A DNA stretch of 64,000 nucleotides from Symbiodinium natans (GCA_905221605.1 CAJNDS010000791.1:124001-188000), one strand, 5' to 3'. Numbered from the stretch's first letter, positions 9,166 to 22,170 are shown. A program made the numbers and translations. The notes: generated from the sequence alone by a model not told the origin.

Positions 9166-12100
9166 TCACAGGTTCAAATGGTCCTGCTGCTTGGAGGTTT
9201 TGAAGTTGGACTTTCTAACAGCTCCTCAGGACTTGTTCTCACAAGCAGATTTGAAACAGGAACCTCAGAACTCTCAGAACCCTCCTTGAACCGCGGTGAA
9301 TCACTGGAGCCCGGCCTGGCTCTGTGTGTGAACCCTCAAAGGCCCGACTTCCTGCCGCAATGTAATACCCGCAACTCTAAACCGTCAAGACCCGAAACCC
9401 TAGACCCCAGAACATTGGAGAACCCGAAGCCCCAACCTCACCCCACTTGAAGTAGGACCTGCTGCTGGGCCTGGCTGATCGGTCGGGGGGACCCTCTTGG
9501 TTGACGTTTTGTGTCGCTTGAGGTTCAGGGTTCAGGGCTTCGGGACTCGGTGTTTTGTCTGCCTTGAGTCATCGTTTTGTACCGGGTTTCGGGCTTAGGG
9601 ATGTCTAAGATAGCAAGGCTTCGATGTTGTGGCGTGGAAGATTCCCGTGTGTCTTCTATCGTGGGTTGTCAGGTGTAGCACGTGGTTCTGTTGCCTTAGA
9701 GTTTCGTGTTTTCCCCAAACAGGAACGGTTCGGCTGTGGGCTCCCTGACTCCCTGTACCGGCTCGGCGGGGCTGAGCTTCTCCCACTGCTGCCCTGTGGC
9801 ATGCGATAAAAAATTCTTCGCAAGCAAAAATGAACCAAGTGAGCAATTCAGTCTTTTCTCTCGTTAAAACGACGCACGTGGTGTGTGATTGTGCGGTGCC
9901 CCTCCAAGCCAAGAGACATTCAAACCTCGCGCAAAGGCCATGTGCAAACCTCAGCGAGCAGCAGACGTTGGCTGCGTTGCACGGAACAGTTCTGCCGTGC
10001 GTGCGCGCGACCGAAAACATGATAGCTGTACTTGTGTTGATTCAATCTTATTCCTGGCCGAAGAAAGCACCATCCAGGTAAGGAAGTTCCGAATTGAATG
10101 CGCCGCCGCGCCGCCAAAGATTTCAGAATTTGTCGGCACTCACATTCCATCCAGCATACGACTTTGCGCGATGCCGAATACTTCTTTCTCCAAGCAAGCT
10201 TACGAGGATGGCGTGCGCGTTGTTAATAAACAACAGTACCAACGTCGTACGTTCGCATGGACATGTACGGGAACATTCCGGAATTTCACGCGCAAAATAC
10301 TCAACATGTCTGCTGCTTTCTGAAGGTTTCACATGATTTGAAACACTGCGTATCATCGCATCTGCGGCAAGAAAGCTTTGTTGATGTGTCCAAGAAATCC
10401 TTTCAAGTCTGTGCGGTGCAGAGTATGCTAGCTTTTAAATTTTGTGTGCTGGCACATGGCAGGCAGCAAAGCTGTCTTGGATTTCGGTTTTCATCGTTTT
10501 TGATTCATCCTGGAAGTTGTTCTCCTTGTTTCCGCTCTCCATTCGCGAACGAAGCTTCTGCAGGGAGCTCGAGAACATACCTATGCAGCGAAGGATTTTC
10601 AGAAGGTTCTTCGCACCCTCACATTCAAGGTTTCGTGCCATTCCTTCACGCGGAAACTTTGCTGCACGAAATTTGGAGAGGTGACGCACATGTTTCCGCT
10701 GTATCAGGAGGCATCGCTTGAAGGACCAAAGTCTGTCTTTGCAATTGAGATGAGTTGTGCATCCAAGCCAAAACACTTTGAGACTTAGCACAGAAACACG
10801 ACTTCGTCCTTGTGTTTCTTTCTTGTCTTCATTGCGGAACCACCGTCCGTGTAAAATTGTTCACAGTTGAATGCGTGTCGAAAATGCTTGCATTCCATCA
10901 GCGTCATCTGACATACGACATTGCACGCAATTTGGTAAGCTTGATCTTTGCAGGAGAACTGAACTGTTTTGAGGAATCAGTTGGGAATTGGCATGAAGAA
11001 ACACAACTTGTCTTGCAAGTGAGAAATCAACTGACATTTTGCAGTACGCCAGAAACCAGCAAGGTGTCTTCATGTTTTTGCTGCGGGGGCACTTTTTTCT
11101 ACAGGCTTACTCAAGTTCCTCGGTACGAGGAACATGTCGATTATGTTTTCGTACCCCATGGAAACAAGGATGAGTTCGGTTGTTGCTGGATGTTTCTTAC
11201 CAAAAGCTTTCAACCTGGGCCGGTCTGGTTCGATTCATTTTGCTTCGGGTCTTCGCTGGTATAGTCAAGAGTCTTGTACGTGATGTGGCTTGAGGCCGAC
11301 ATGAGACGCCATGGTTGTCACAAATCGAAATCACATCGACTTGCGTAGCTCCATCGGGCGCATGTATCTTTCCGGGGGTGTATATGCTTTGTGGTAGAAC
11401 GGTAAGACTTTTGCGAGTTAAGCAGGCTTCCATAGCGGATGCCCCCGCAGAATCTCCAATTTCCCAGGATCTGCTGCAAGCGCAGCTCGCGATCTCAACG
11501 CGCGCCTGGGGCCCACCTTCCTGACTTGGCAGCCCTAGCGACCCAGACCTTAGAAAGGGTTAGGAGGCAGGGCTCTTGAGCTGTGGAGCTGATCTTTTCC
11601 GATATGCCTTTGGGGAGGGTTTTTGGCTGCAGAAGGCGCATCCTTGTGAACATGCACTTAGCATTCAAGGTGTGCAAAAAAGGGGCGACGTAGACCGACA
11701 CTGATTCTAACACCTCTGCCTGAAGCGGTTCAGTCACCTCAGATGCACTTATGGGTTGTGTCTCGCTTGCCATTTCCCCTGACAGAGCTGTGCAGGAAGC
11801 TCTCACCAACTTACCCACCGACCCAACTCAATCCCAAACCCTACCTCGATCCGTTCATGCTTGCTGTGAGGCAAAAGCGCTGCGGAGACCAAGACCCGAT
11901 CTCAGATTTGTCAGACGGGTTGGGGGTTGAAGGGCTCGATGTTTGACGTCAAGCTTCTAGTTCCCCTCAGCGTCCAACCTCTCAAGAGACAGCTTGAAGC
12001 ACAAGCCTTACCGGAAAGCCGCAGAAGCGCCTCTGCCCCTCAAAAGCCTTCCTCAGAAACACTTGCAAGTTGCAAGAGAGAGGTCCCAGCCGACCTTCAC

Positions 12101-13437
12101 GGCTCTCTGGGTTTGTGGCGCCTGCCAGGCAGCAGATTCAAGGATTTGCAGAGTTGTGGCGTAGTCCGGGGTTTCATCTCAAGGCCCTTCCCGAAACCAG
12201 CTACTGTTCAGGATATCGCCTACGGACTGTCAAGCTGCAAGTTCAGGAGTCCTAAACTTGATAACCGACCCAGCCACCGCCCAAGCTCAGATGCGGGACC
12301 TTGGGAGTTCGCCGGGCGCTTCTGCGAGGCCTCCCAAGCAGTGTGTTTAAGAAGAAGCTGGGAACTTGTGGTGCCAGAGACGCCAAAACGCCCATACATT
12401 CATATGTTCACGAAGGTCGCATCCTAAGCCGGATCCTGGTTCAGTTGCAGCTGGGGCTGATGCCGGAAGGCTTAAGGTTTAGGGGGGAGGCCGGGTAAGC
12501 GTGCTCAGGTGAAAGTTGAGCTAGGTCGGCGGGGTTCGACGTTCGCTGTCTTTGAGATTCTTGGAGGAAGACACAGTGTCCCATCAGATTGGCCAGGTCA
12601 GCTGTGTGAAAACGTGCTTTTGAACGACTCGAGGATTCAGGATATTTCAGGGGCTCCCTGGCCAATTTCCTCTGCCATCGCTTGCCACGACCTGGGCTTC
12701 TTGTCAGGACCTCTACACCCTGTGCACGTGCCACTGGGGCAACAAACTGCAGCTTGCCTGATGGTTCGTGTTGTATCCGTGGCGACATAGCTCATGATCC
12801 CTGCTTACAGTCTGTTTCCGCTGAGATTTGTCGTCCCATTGCCAGGCCTCTAGTGGCTTCAAGCACCTCTTTGCACCCCAAGCTCTCACTGATCCGCGTC
12901 CCAGGCTTCTGTGGTCACTCGTTTGACGAGCCCGCTGCTGAGCACCCCTGGAGGGTTCAGTGTTCCGAGGTTCAATGCATCCGGGCTTCGGCTGTGAGAG
13001 TGAAGGGTCCGAGAGGTTTGGCCTTTAGGGCACGGGCTCTCCGTGGCATCAACGGCTTGTTGCTGTTTTCTGGCTCTTCGCATGTGCCCAATGGAGTCGT
13101 GAGCCCCAAGCTATTGAAAAGGAGGCGGTCAGACAGAGTTTGCTCCCCAGGCATCGGCTGATCGAGTCCAAAGGTGCTCCAAAGCTTAGGCTCGTCTCTT
13201 GGCTCTGGTTGGATTGGAGAGGTGGCTTCAAGGGTCATTGGGTCAGTTCTGAGAAATCAGGGTCCCTTTCTGTGGTACCCGAAATACAGGGCCACAGTGC
13301 ACCAGGGACCCCAAAAAGAACTAGAATTGAGAGGACGTGAACTTTATGGGTTTGGTCATTGGCTGTTGTCCTGATGGACCTGGCAGTCTTGGTTTTGCTC
13401 CATATCAGAAGCTTGAATCCCTGAGACAAAACAGTTT
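9166..13437. other. Unresolved, partly AT-richer interval
   Basis: About 9590-11270 looks more AT-rich than its surroundings and lacks the TTTAGGG-like words common elsewhere, so it may be an inserted element. The best open stretch is on + at about 10560-10785 (REHTYAAKDFQKVLRTLTFK, ending in TAG), plus 10812-11264; neither resembles a known family. From 11280 to 13437 short open pieces occur (for example EITSTCVAPSGACIFPGVYM at about 11325-11385) without phase-consistent joins. I see no RNA gene. Confidence 0.3.
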
Positions 13438-13450
13438 GCATTGGCTCAAG
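13438..13450 (+). promoter_or_regulatory. Spliced-leader-like relic (GCATTGGCTCAAG)
   Basis: The 3' ten bases TTGGCTCAAG are identical to the end of the dinoflagellate spliced leader, preceded by GCA. It lies about 160 nt upstream of the ATG of the ubiquitin-like gene on the same strand. A chance exact 10-mer is expected about 0.1 times in a window of this size on both strands. Confidence 0.45.
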
Positions 13451-13612
13451 ATGGTCTTGTGTGTTGCGGCAGGAAACACAGCAACAGGCTGCTCACAGAG
13501 CCAGGAACCTTGCAGAGCAACAAAGGCCTAGGCGGAGCTAACCGTTGCAATGTGACAAGTTGTTGCCGTGAACGTCCGCTGCTCTGCTCGTCGCCCTGTG
13601 GCTGGGGTGGCC

Positions 13613-15515
13613 ATGAACCCACCTCCCGGAGGCTTCCATCAGGAGTTTGCGGAGGCCAGGAGAGCACTGCCCGAGCTTGCAAGTTCTCAAATTCGACCTT
13701 TCAAACTTCTGTAAAACCTGTTTCTAATGCTGCCTCTAAGCTCCAAACCCTCACCTCGGTCTTTGCTCGAGGCGATCCCCGCCCGACGCTGGGACCTTTT
13801 CGAGCTGCGCGTCCGCGACAGCGCCGGCAAGGGAACTCTACTGCAGGCCCGTTATTCCCTGAAGCACAATGAACCCCGAGGGTGTAAGGTTCTATGAAGC
13901 CCAGCCCAAACCCACAAAGGCCCTTCGCACAACCCGCGCCCAGGTCTTGTTCAGCCTTGCTATCAGTACACTGAACCCTGAAGTGCTACAGAAGCAAAAC
14001 CACCGACCCCCAAACCCACAAGAACCCTGAACCGCTTGAACCCGAAACTGTAAATTGCGAGTCGGACCCTGTAGACATGCCCTGGCTTCGCGACAGCCCC
14101 TTGGACGTCAATAACAACCCTGAATCCCTTACCCCTAAAGCCCCCGCTATCCGAACAGAAGGATATAGAAGAGACTTTCTGGGTCTAAGGCCCACATTCG
14201 GTGATCGCCTGACGACAGCGACAACGCGCCCAATTTACTTTTCCAGCTGCATCAAAAGACTGTCGGCAGCGCATGGCAAACGTAAAATAAGCCCTCTACT
14301 ACGTCCAGAACGTAAGTTCAGTCCCTAAACCCTAGAAAGCCCTATCTGCAGTGCAGGTTTCTCCTACAGACACTGTTCGGGAGCTGAAGCAACGCTTGGA
14401 AGCTGGCTACGAGGATGCACTTGCATTTTTCGGGTTTAGGGATTTCGCGGTTTATGGGTCTTGGGTTTGGGGTAAGAGTTAGGCTGTAGGGCTCAGAGGG
14501 CTTCGGGCCACGGGTTCAGTGTTTAGGGCATGCTGTATGCCTCAGATGTTGGGTGCTCTTGTCCTGCGATCGGGGGAACAACCTTTTGTCGTCAAAAGGC
14601 CCCGTTACAATCCCCAGGACTGTAGCACCGTGGTCCTTGTTTGCATCGGTTCTGTCCTGGCTCGTTCTGCTTGGCATTCCAGCTTACAGACTGCAACAGC
14701 CTTGGCATTTCAAGAGCCTCCGGCATTTCAAGAGCCATCCAACACACTGCTCAAAGGACTTCAGAGAATTGGCTATGGGCCTTAACTCTTCCGACCTTGA
14801 ATCTGAACCCTCTACCCTAGCGCGGCCCTTCACCCGAGGCTTGGGACACAAGATGAAAGACCAGCGTCTCCTTTGCCAAGGCCGTGGCCCGCAAACAGTC
14901 GTTGAACATCCACTTGGCGAGAATAATCCCAACCCCGCTTGAAACCTTGCAGGCTTTAGCCTCTCGAGGGCTCCGCCTTAGAAATAATTGCCTTCCAAAG
15001 CTCAAGTGGAGGCGGCTTGATGGTGGACGAGCGCTCCCTTGGCTCCTATGAGCTGGACCACAGCTCCGTTGTGGTGCCTCCTCTCGAAGGGTTTGGGGGG
15101 GGGGGGGGGGTTTGTAGGGATGTTGGTGCCGTTTGTGCCGTTTGTGCCGTTTGTGCCTCATCCCACTGAGCTCAAACTGAGACGCTGGTGCCTCACCTAC
15201 GCTTCAGACATGGAAGCGGCCACAATGGCGGCGTGGGGTGGAACAAGAGCCGCGGGCCAGGCTGGTGGCCTGAAGGGAAGTTCAAAAAGCCCTGAATTTG
15301 CGAACCCAGCTGAGGTTCCAGAGTTTGTGCTTAGCTTCTTCCCCACCTGCATTTCCAAACCCACTGGAATTCCAATGGCCCGAAAAGCTCACGAGACCAA
15401 CATTCTTAACCCGAACATCCCTCAAGCCGGCACCCAACGCTGCCCCAACCTCTGGGCTTTTTGTGCAGGGAAGGTGATGCCTTACGACGCCCCACGTGGA
15501 TTTCACATGGCCTGA
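13613..15515 (+). CDS. Small ubiquitin-like domain protein, seven exons
   Basis: Exons: 13613-13678 (ATG start), 13772-13846, 14357-14413, 14853-14880, 15012 to about 15089, 15208-15264 and 15469-15515 (TGA). All joins keep phase, except that the donor near 15089 is uncertain. The N-terminus is MNPPPGGFHQEFAEARRALP. A ubiquitin-like fold follows across exons 2-5: WDLFELRVRDSAGKGTLLQ (strands 1-2), VSPTDTVRELKQRLEAGYE (helix 1), MKDQRLLCQGG (strand 3) and LMVDERSLGSYELDHSSVVV (the L.DE.SL..Y.l segment). The tail ends APRGFHMA, with no terminal Gly-Gly, so conjugation is unlikely; an adaptor role is inferred. Donors at 13679, 13847, 14414 and 14881 are GC, GC, GA and GC. The junction at 13846/14357 has TGCAGG on both sides. 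The first ATG and the upstream spliced-leader-like site support the start. Specific function unknown. Confidence 0.7.
15095..15157. repeat. Poly-G run plus GTTTGTGCC tandem repeat
   Basis: Sixteen G at 15095-15110 are followed by about three and a half copies of a 9-nt unit (GTTTGTGCC) at 15126-15157, inside an intron of the ubiquitin-like gene. Confidence 0.85.
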
Positions 15516-15589
15516 GCCCTGGATCTAGGTGAAGTTTCGGGGCTTTCGGGGGTTTCGGGTTTGGAGTTAAGGGTGAAGTGAGAGTGCAC

Positions 15590-15830
15590 TACTATCTTCA
15601 TACGAATAGTCTATACTAATCGATAAGGGACTAGAAAAACAAAACGAAAATGCCAATAAACGAGTTGTAGATTATGTAGTTTAGAAAACCTTCAATATTC
15701 TAAAGTTCAGAAAAGTGTGCAAAAAGAGCCCCATTAATTACATTATTTTCTAGCCTTTTTTGCAGGTTCATTTCATACGTTCACACTTGTTCATTCACTT
15801 CATTCACGAATGTTCGAAAGCCGGCGGGGC
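15590..15830. other. AT-rich island downstream of the ubiquitin-like gene
   Basis: This stretch is clearly richer in A+T than its surroundings and free of TTTAGGG-like words. It contains no ORF of note. It begins about 75 nt after the stop at 15515, so it could hold a 3' end or be a short insertion. Confidence 0.4.
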
Positions 15831-15956
15831 CACCCTAAACCCCAAACAAGCGCTTGCAGCTCGCATGGGTTTTGGCACTTCGGAGAGTATCTCTCGATGT
15901 TCTCGCGCTGCTTAGGGTGCTGGGGCCTTTGGCATTCAGGGCTATGGGTTTAGGGT

Positions 15957-16229
15957 TCATGGATTTGGTTTTTGAAGAGCTACTTCAATACCTGCCCGGT
16001 ATATCTGATCTTGGATCGCTTCACATGTTTTCGGTTTGATGCAAACATACTCTTCGCAAGCAGGTTTCAACCTAACTTCAAGCGTTTCTCTAGGGATGCC
16101 TGCTAGTTCCACTTCTATATGGGAGTCCTGAACCGCTGTCGCGATTGCGTCCGTCCTGCCCAGATCCCTGGCAACGAAAAGTGGAGGCCTGCCGGCTGCA
16201 GCGAAGTGAGAATAGACGGCATGATCCAA
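15957..16229 (-). other. Unrecognised minus-strand ORF
   Basis: A 90-codon minus-strand frame includes HFAAAGRPPLFVARDLGRTD and AIATAVQDSHIEVELAGIP, which looks protein-like with balanced residue use. A second minus frame at 16349-16675 could be an upstream exon. The plus strand is also open across 16145-16810 (221 codons), so strand is undecided. All recognised genes here are on +, which argues against a minus-strand gene. No family recognised. Confidence 0.25.
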
Positions 16230-18470
16230 CGATCCAAATAGACCTGGACATGGCAGAAGCTCTCAGATCCCTAGTTCCACAACCTTATCCACCCTCCCGA
16301 TTGGACCTCAAACTTGACATCTGCCTTTTTTTCAAACGACGTCAGGCGTCATTCGAACATCTTCGGGTTTGGTTTGCCCGCTTTGCTACCGACATGTGTG
16401 GCTCTCTTTTGGGGCTCTCTTGGAGAGCTCTCTCTGCGAGGCCTGATGCAGCAGGGCACGCGAACGCGCACGAAGCGGATCTCTTCTTCAACAGCCAGAA
16501 GCCCTTCGGAGCTGCCTTTGTTTGTCAGACACCACACATCGAAGTACACCACATCCAAAGTGGAAGCCGAAGCCCGGAATTTAGTACATGCGCCCCAAGC
16601 ACACTGATCACACATGTGCACCCCCACGCACCCCAAGTTTTTCTGCATACCGTGGAGCCTGCAGGGCGCCAGCACCCTGGGAGATCTTGTCCCACGATTA
16701 CAACCTCTCCGGAAAGGTTGCGGGCGGGGGGGAGGGGGCTCTCGGAACGGGGCTCAGTCGAGTTTGGGATGCTTGGCCTGGGAAGTTTGGGGTTTCGGGT
16801 CGTTGTGTAGCATCGGCCCAGCCCAAGTCATGACTCTGACTCCGGCTCGCCGATGCAGTGAATCCCAGATGCGCAAGTTCTTAGAATCGAAGCCCCAAAG
16901 TCTCTCAGCCCCCAAAGAGTACCCCCACGGAAGCAAGCTCCCCAAAAGCAGGAGGGGCCGCCCCCGCCACGGAGGGCGCCTGCGCCGTGAGACGGCGCCC
17001 AATGATTCCGGGCCTCTTGGGATTTAGGGGCTCCGGGATCGTAGGATGCCTTTAGGAGGGATTCTCGGCTGCATATATTTTCGAGCCTACTCTATGTATT
17101 TGTTAAGACTCTGTTTTGTTGCTTCTGTGGCTGTTTGTTGCGAGGGTCCTGGGCCCTCCTAAGCCCCCAAGACAGCGAGCTGAACAAAGCCGGGCCCGGA
17201 CCCCGCATTGTTCTGTTCTGAGTGCAAGCAGCAGCAACGTCCGAAGTCGCGATGTTTCCGCTTCGGGCCGAGTTCTTTTCAAGCGTGAGGCCATCCATGG
17301 TGTAAAGGGAGATGTCCCCAGCACTCAGTCATTATTGGCTTCGCCCCCCCTTCGGCCTCCGCACTTCTTGAACGCCCGTGCGCCGAAATCCGTGCGGCCG
17401 GCGGTCTCGAAAGGGACAGCTCTTCATCGCCGGTGGCCCCACGAGCAGAGCATTGCACCTCCAAAACCGAAGATGTCCGAGTGTAGGCCAACTTACACTG
17501 AGAAGGATACTGCTGAAGGGCTACCCTAAGGCTGGCCACAAAGATGCACACCCAGTGCAATGGCCAAGTAGCAGCTTTCAGTCAACAGTGCCGTTCTGTA
17601 CGATGGCAAGCACAGTTTTAGAGATACATGGAGTAGTCAGATGATTTTTCATCCAAGCAGTCAGCCCGTACGATCAGAGCACAGAAGTGCCCCTCCTAGC
17701 AAACGCTGGGGGCAGCATTGAGCGGCAGCATGCACCCCCCCCCAAATTCTGGGACGTGTGCTAGCTCTGGCAAACAGCTCGCACTGGCCAAATGGCCACG
17801 CGAGAACCTTTGAAAGAGCAACCGCAAGCACAAGCAAAACCGAACACGTTCTCATTCATACCTACAGCCACGACTCAAATCTGTCTCCCTTCGCCTACAA
17901 GAGTTTTTGAGCCCTTAGCCCTGAGCTTGTAGCTCGCCAGGTGCAGCCACCCAGATTGTGGCTGCGGGGAGTTCTCGTACGTGCCTGCCGGTGCCTTTCA
18001 TCCTCCACGAACCCTTTGTTTCTAGGAGGAAGCGCTGGTAGGACAAATCAAAGCCCCGTGCTGATCGGTCATGTGCGAGCTGTGCGACATTGGTCGGACC
18101 TATGGCTATGGTATGAGAATGCCTCGCCCGGCGCTCGCTTCCGGCAGTTATGTCGTATGTGTTTTTCACATGCCACGTCTCCTCGGACAAAGCATTGTGT
18201 CAAATTTGGCTGAATGTCATAAGCGAGACAGGTTGGGAAGCCAGGGACAGCAGACCGCAACGGCCCCCGACCCTAATTATGAGACCCCGAAGAGCCCCAA
18301 GCCCTCAGGCCTAAGCCCCAACAAGCGATACACAAAGTCTCCAAAAGGTTCTTTTCAAATGACGTAGAGTCGGCGCATCTGCATGGGCTGGCTGCTTCGG
18401 GCACGGCATGCTGGCTCCGCAGAGCCAGCAGGCCGACTTCGTCCGTCAACTTCTTCTTTACTCTTAGGAG

Positions 18471-18518
18471 GGTTGAGGAAGTTGAGGAAGTTGAGGAAGC
18501 TGAGGAAGCTGAGGATGC
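18471..18518 (+). repeat. 9-nt minisatellite encoding an acidic run
   Basis: Units of GTTGAGGAA/GCTGAGGAA read on + as VEEVEEVEEAEEAEDA. An AG lies just upstream (18466-18467) and a GT after the run (18522), so it could be an exon, but no neighbour joins to it. Confidence 0.55.
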
Positions 18519-19975
18519 AAGGTTCATGACTCGGGTTGACGTGGTCTTGTCCATGGCTTCTTGTTTCACATCCGAAGGTTCGAAAGAAAGTCCTTCAAGC
18601 TCAGAAATTTGAGAACCCAAATGCCGACTATCCCGTTCCCTCATACTCAACACCCGCCCCCTCCACAACAAAGAAACAGAAAGCAATCGGGACCGTATAA
18701 GAGGTCAACTTCTGGCATATTGCAGGGTGTTTGGCAGGCTTTCAGGGGTTGTGGAACGGGTTATTCCTCCATGCCAGCGACCAGCCCTGAACCTTGCTCT
18801 AATCTAGAACGTTGTCTTTGGGGGCTCTGGCAGTCAAGGATCCCGAGCCATTGCCTTTCATCCCCGCTTGTTTGCTGTGAGAGGTCAGCCAGTTCCAAAG
18901 GTTGGTTCGGCCGCACGAAAGCCGCGCCCACAGCCGCCCTGTGAACTCGCGATTGCGGGGAGTTTGAAAATTTGGGCTTTGGTATAGCATGGATTTATGC
19001 TTCTTTGGGCTTTATAGGCTTTGGTGTTAGGAGTCGGGATGGTTTTTTCTTGGAAGCTTGGAAGCCTGGAGAACCCTGACTTCACCGAGACGCATCAAGG
19101 CACGGGCGCCCATCCTTTGCCCGGTCCTGGGCCGAGGCTGTCAGGCCAGAGCACTTGGGGAGCACTTGGGGGCTTAGAGTTCTTGCCTCCCCTGCCTCCC
19201 CCCCCCCAAAGTGTAAACAAGAAGTCTTCTGGCCCAGCAGCTCCTCGATGCTAGGCATGTCTCGCTTCCTGCTCCTGTAGATGCTCCTATTGGCTCCAGT
19301 TTCCAGATGGTCTTGACATGACTGAATCTCTAAACGCCAAGCCCCGAGCCTGGAAGCTCTTTTTAAAGCTTTGAGCCCTAGGTCCGAGACCCAGATTTGC
19401 AGTCGATTGGCTTCGATCTTCAAAGTATCCCCACTCCCCACCATAACGACAGAAGTCGAGGGTTTTGTTTTGTTGCAGGGCCTTGTGCTAGTCAATGCCG
19501 TTGAAGTTTGCAAGACTCATTTCGAAGTTGAGGCTGTGGCCGGCTATGTCCGGCTAGTGCCCTCGTTGACTGCAACCTGTCGTATTCACCGTATTATGAA
19601 GGTCTCAGCTTGCCGCAAGACTTGTTTTTTCTTTTTTCGTCCTGACTCGTAGGGCTTTGGGCTCCTTTCGGTGCCATGGTGGGCTCCCGGCGCTGGATGC
19701 TGCTGGGCGCGCTGCTGGTAGTGCGGGGCTCAGGGCGTTTGCTTCGAGGTGTTCTTAAGTCCTGGATAAGGCAAAAACTTCGGCGTGCTAATCGTGCGCT
19801 TCTGTTCCGGTTTTGACGCCTTGTGGGTAGTAGCGTAGTGAGATGGTTTGGGATGACGGGGGATTGGAGGAGGACTTAAGTGCTAGGTACGGTTTGAAGC
19901 TGTGAGCTCATGCCACATATTGCTTTGGGGCTTCAAAAGCAGCCAGGTCTCAAATGACATTTCCTCCAGGTCGCC

Positions 19976-20160
19976 TTCTTTCTCTCTCTCACACTCACGC
20001 ACGTTCTTTCTTTCTTCCTTCCTTCCTTTCTTTCTTTTTCTCTTTCTCTCTCATCTTTTTTATTGTTTCCTCTCCCTCTCCCTTTCTTCCCCTCTCCTCT
20101 CTCTCTCCCTCTCTCCCCCCTCTCGCTCCCTCTCTCTCCGCCCTTCTACCTCCCCTTGCC
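19976..20160. repeat. Polypyrimidine (CT-rich) tract
   Basis: Nearly uninterrupted C/T sequence for about 185 nt, with TCTCTC, CTTTC and CCTCTC units. ORFs across it (Leu/Ser/Pro-rich) are artefacts of composition. Confidence 0.9.
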
Positions 20161-21889
20161 TTGCAGTCGGCTGTGTTTGGTTGTCGAGAGTCGGGACTGG
20201 CAGACTTTCGGGGTGAGCCAGCTCGTTGATAGGTCGCCCAGCCGGCTGCAGCCCAGCTGCCCTCGGCCTCGCTGCTGGAAAAGCTCCACTACACCTGCTG
20301 CCCGCATGTGGGTGGTTTTACCCTTTGGGAGCCTTTCTTGTTGACCGGGGATTTTGGGCGCATCCCTCCAGCTGGTGTTTCAGCGCATCAGAATGTTGGC
20401 ATAAGGTTGAGGGCTTGCTTGGAATCAGGTTTTTGGGCTTTAGGGCTTTGACTTTGGGATTTTTAGAGTCCTCTTCAGCCCCAATATCTTCAGCCCCGAT
20501 ACCCGAAGGCCGAAAAACCTTGCAAATCCCAACTCGAAGCCCTGCAGCCCTAAGCCCAACTCGAAGCCTGAAGCTCTTAATACTTTCGCCGAACCCAGGT
20601 TTGGTACCTGCACGTGAAGGCATGCCCCTGAACTCCACGACCTTGGGCAGGCTTGCGGGTGTGGAGGTGGTCAGAGTGGTTTTATGCTTTTTCTCCTTTG
20701 CTGGGATTTGTGGTTTACAGAGAGCTAGTCTGGGGGCGCGTCCTGTTGGGTGTTGCTAGAGTTATATGCTCCCGCTTTTGCCTTTTCTGACATTCTGCTC
20801 TAAGTTGTCGAGATTTTTCTAAGGTGCTTACTGGGTGGGCATCCCGAACTGCGCTTGGTATTTCTTCTGACATTGTATCAGTAGAATCAAGCAAGTAAGG
20901 CATTCTGACATTGACTGGGCCGTAAGGCCCAAAAAGCACATCGTGTCTTTGGAGCTTTTTGACCACGCAAATCGGGTTTCTGGAGCATTTTGACCAGTGC
21001 GCAAGGACCCAAACCAAGCAAATTGGACTCTGCGTGTGTGGCTGGATATAGGTGTGGGTGCGCGGGAAGAGAAAATATGTGCTGGGTTGGGCTTGCGTGT
21101 TTTTGCATGGTTAGGAAACCTTCTGTGTGTATAGGTTTTCACATTTGGTCAGGCTTCACCGGTTTTACGCTGGAGGCACCTGAAGGGTGTTATGTGGGGT
21201 GCATTTCGCAACCCCCCCCCCCCCCCACCAGTTCAAGCTTTGCAGCTGCCATCGCTGTTTACCTTACCCCTGGACACCCCTCCCTAACCTCCCCCCTCCT
21301 CCCCACACGCCAAGAAAAGAACGAGGGCAAAACAACAAACAACAGTTCCCCCACTCAATTCCCAAATCCCCAATTTTCCGCCTTCGCGCCAGCCCAATAA
21401 TGTCCCCAAAGCCTGGATTTGGGCTCAGGGGCCTCATCGCCACCTACCTTCGCCTCGAGCCAGAGATTCCCAAGGGCACCCAAGCTGAAGGGTTCGTTGG
21501 GCGGAGTCTTCAGGAACACGAAGTTCTTGGAAGCATCGGCTGAAAACCAACTTAAAGCCGATTGACTGCCCCAAGAAGCGGGCCCAAAGGTGACATGATG
21601 CCACAAATCCCTGGCAGACTGGAAGTTTACAGTAGGGTTTCGGGGTTGAGGACCATACTTTCGGCTTCTTTTTGCAGGGCTTCTTGCAGAACACTTTCTT
21701 CTCGTCTTGTTCCTCTAGCGACTCTGGTAGCTCCGCGTGCAAGTGTGGCGTTCTTCCCAAGGCGCCCCGAGCTGTGACCTCACCATGAAGGAGGTTGCCG
21801 CCATGTGAGCTTTGCCTAAAGTAAATGTGGCCGAAGTAGGATGGCAACAATGAAGAAGTGCCGTTGCTGAGGAAGATGCTATGGCCAGT

Positions 21890-22170
21890 GGTGTTGTGGT
21901 GGTGGTGGTGTTGTGTGTGTGTGTGTGTGTGTGTGTGTGACTGTGACTGTGAGTGTGAGTGTGTGAGTGTGAGTGTGTGAGTGTGTGTGTGTGAGTGAGT
22001 GAGTGAGTGAGTGAGTGAGTGTGTGTGTGTGTGTGAGTGAGTGAGTGAGTGAGTGTGTGTGAGTGAGTGAGTGAGTGCGTGGGTGGGTGGGTGAGGTGAG
22101 GTGAGGTGAGGTGAGGTGAGGTGAGGTGAGGTGAGGTGAGGTGAGGTGAGGTGAGTGAGTGAGTGAGTGA
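21890..22170. repeat. Compound GT / GAGT / GAGGT satellite
   Basis: The array passes from GTG units through (GT)n and (GAGT)n to about a dozen GAGGT pentamers (22091-22154) and back to GAGT. Long minus-strand frames rich in His, Thr, Ser and Leu here are artefacts of the repeat. Confidence 0.95.

Noticed and set aside
16145-16810. 221-codon plus-strand ORF
   Set aside because: It overlaps protein-like minus-strand frames, shows no family motif, and its last third is low-complexity Gly/Leu sequence. Not called as a gene.
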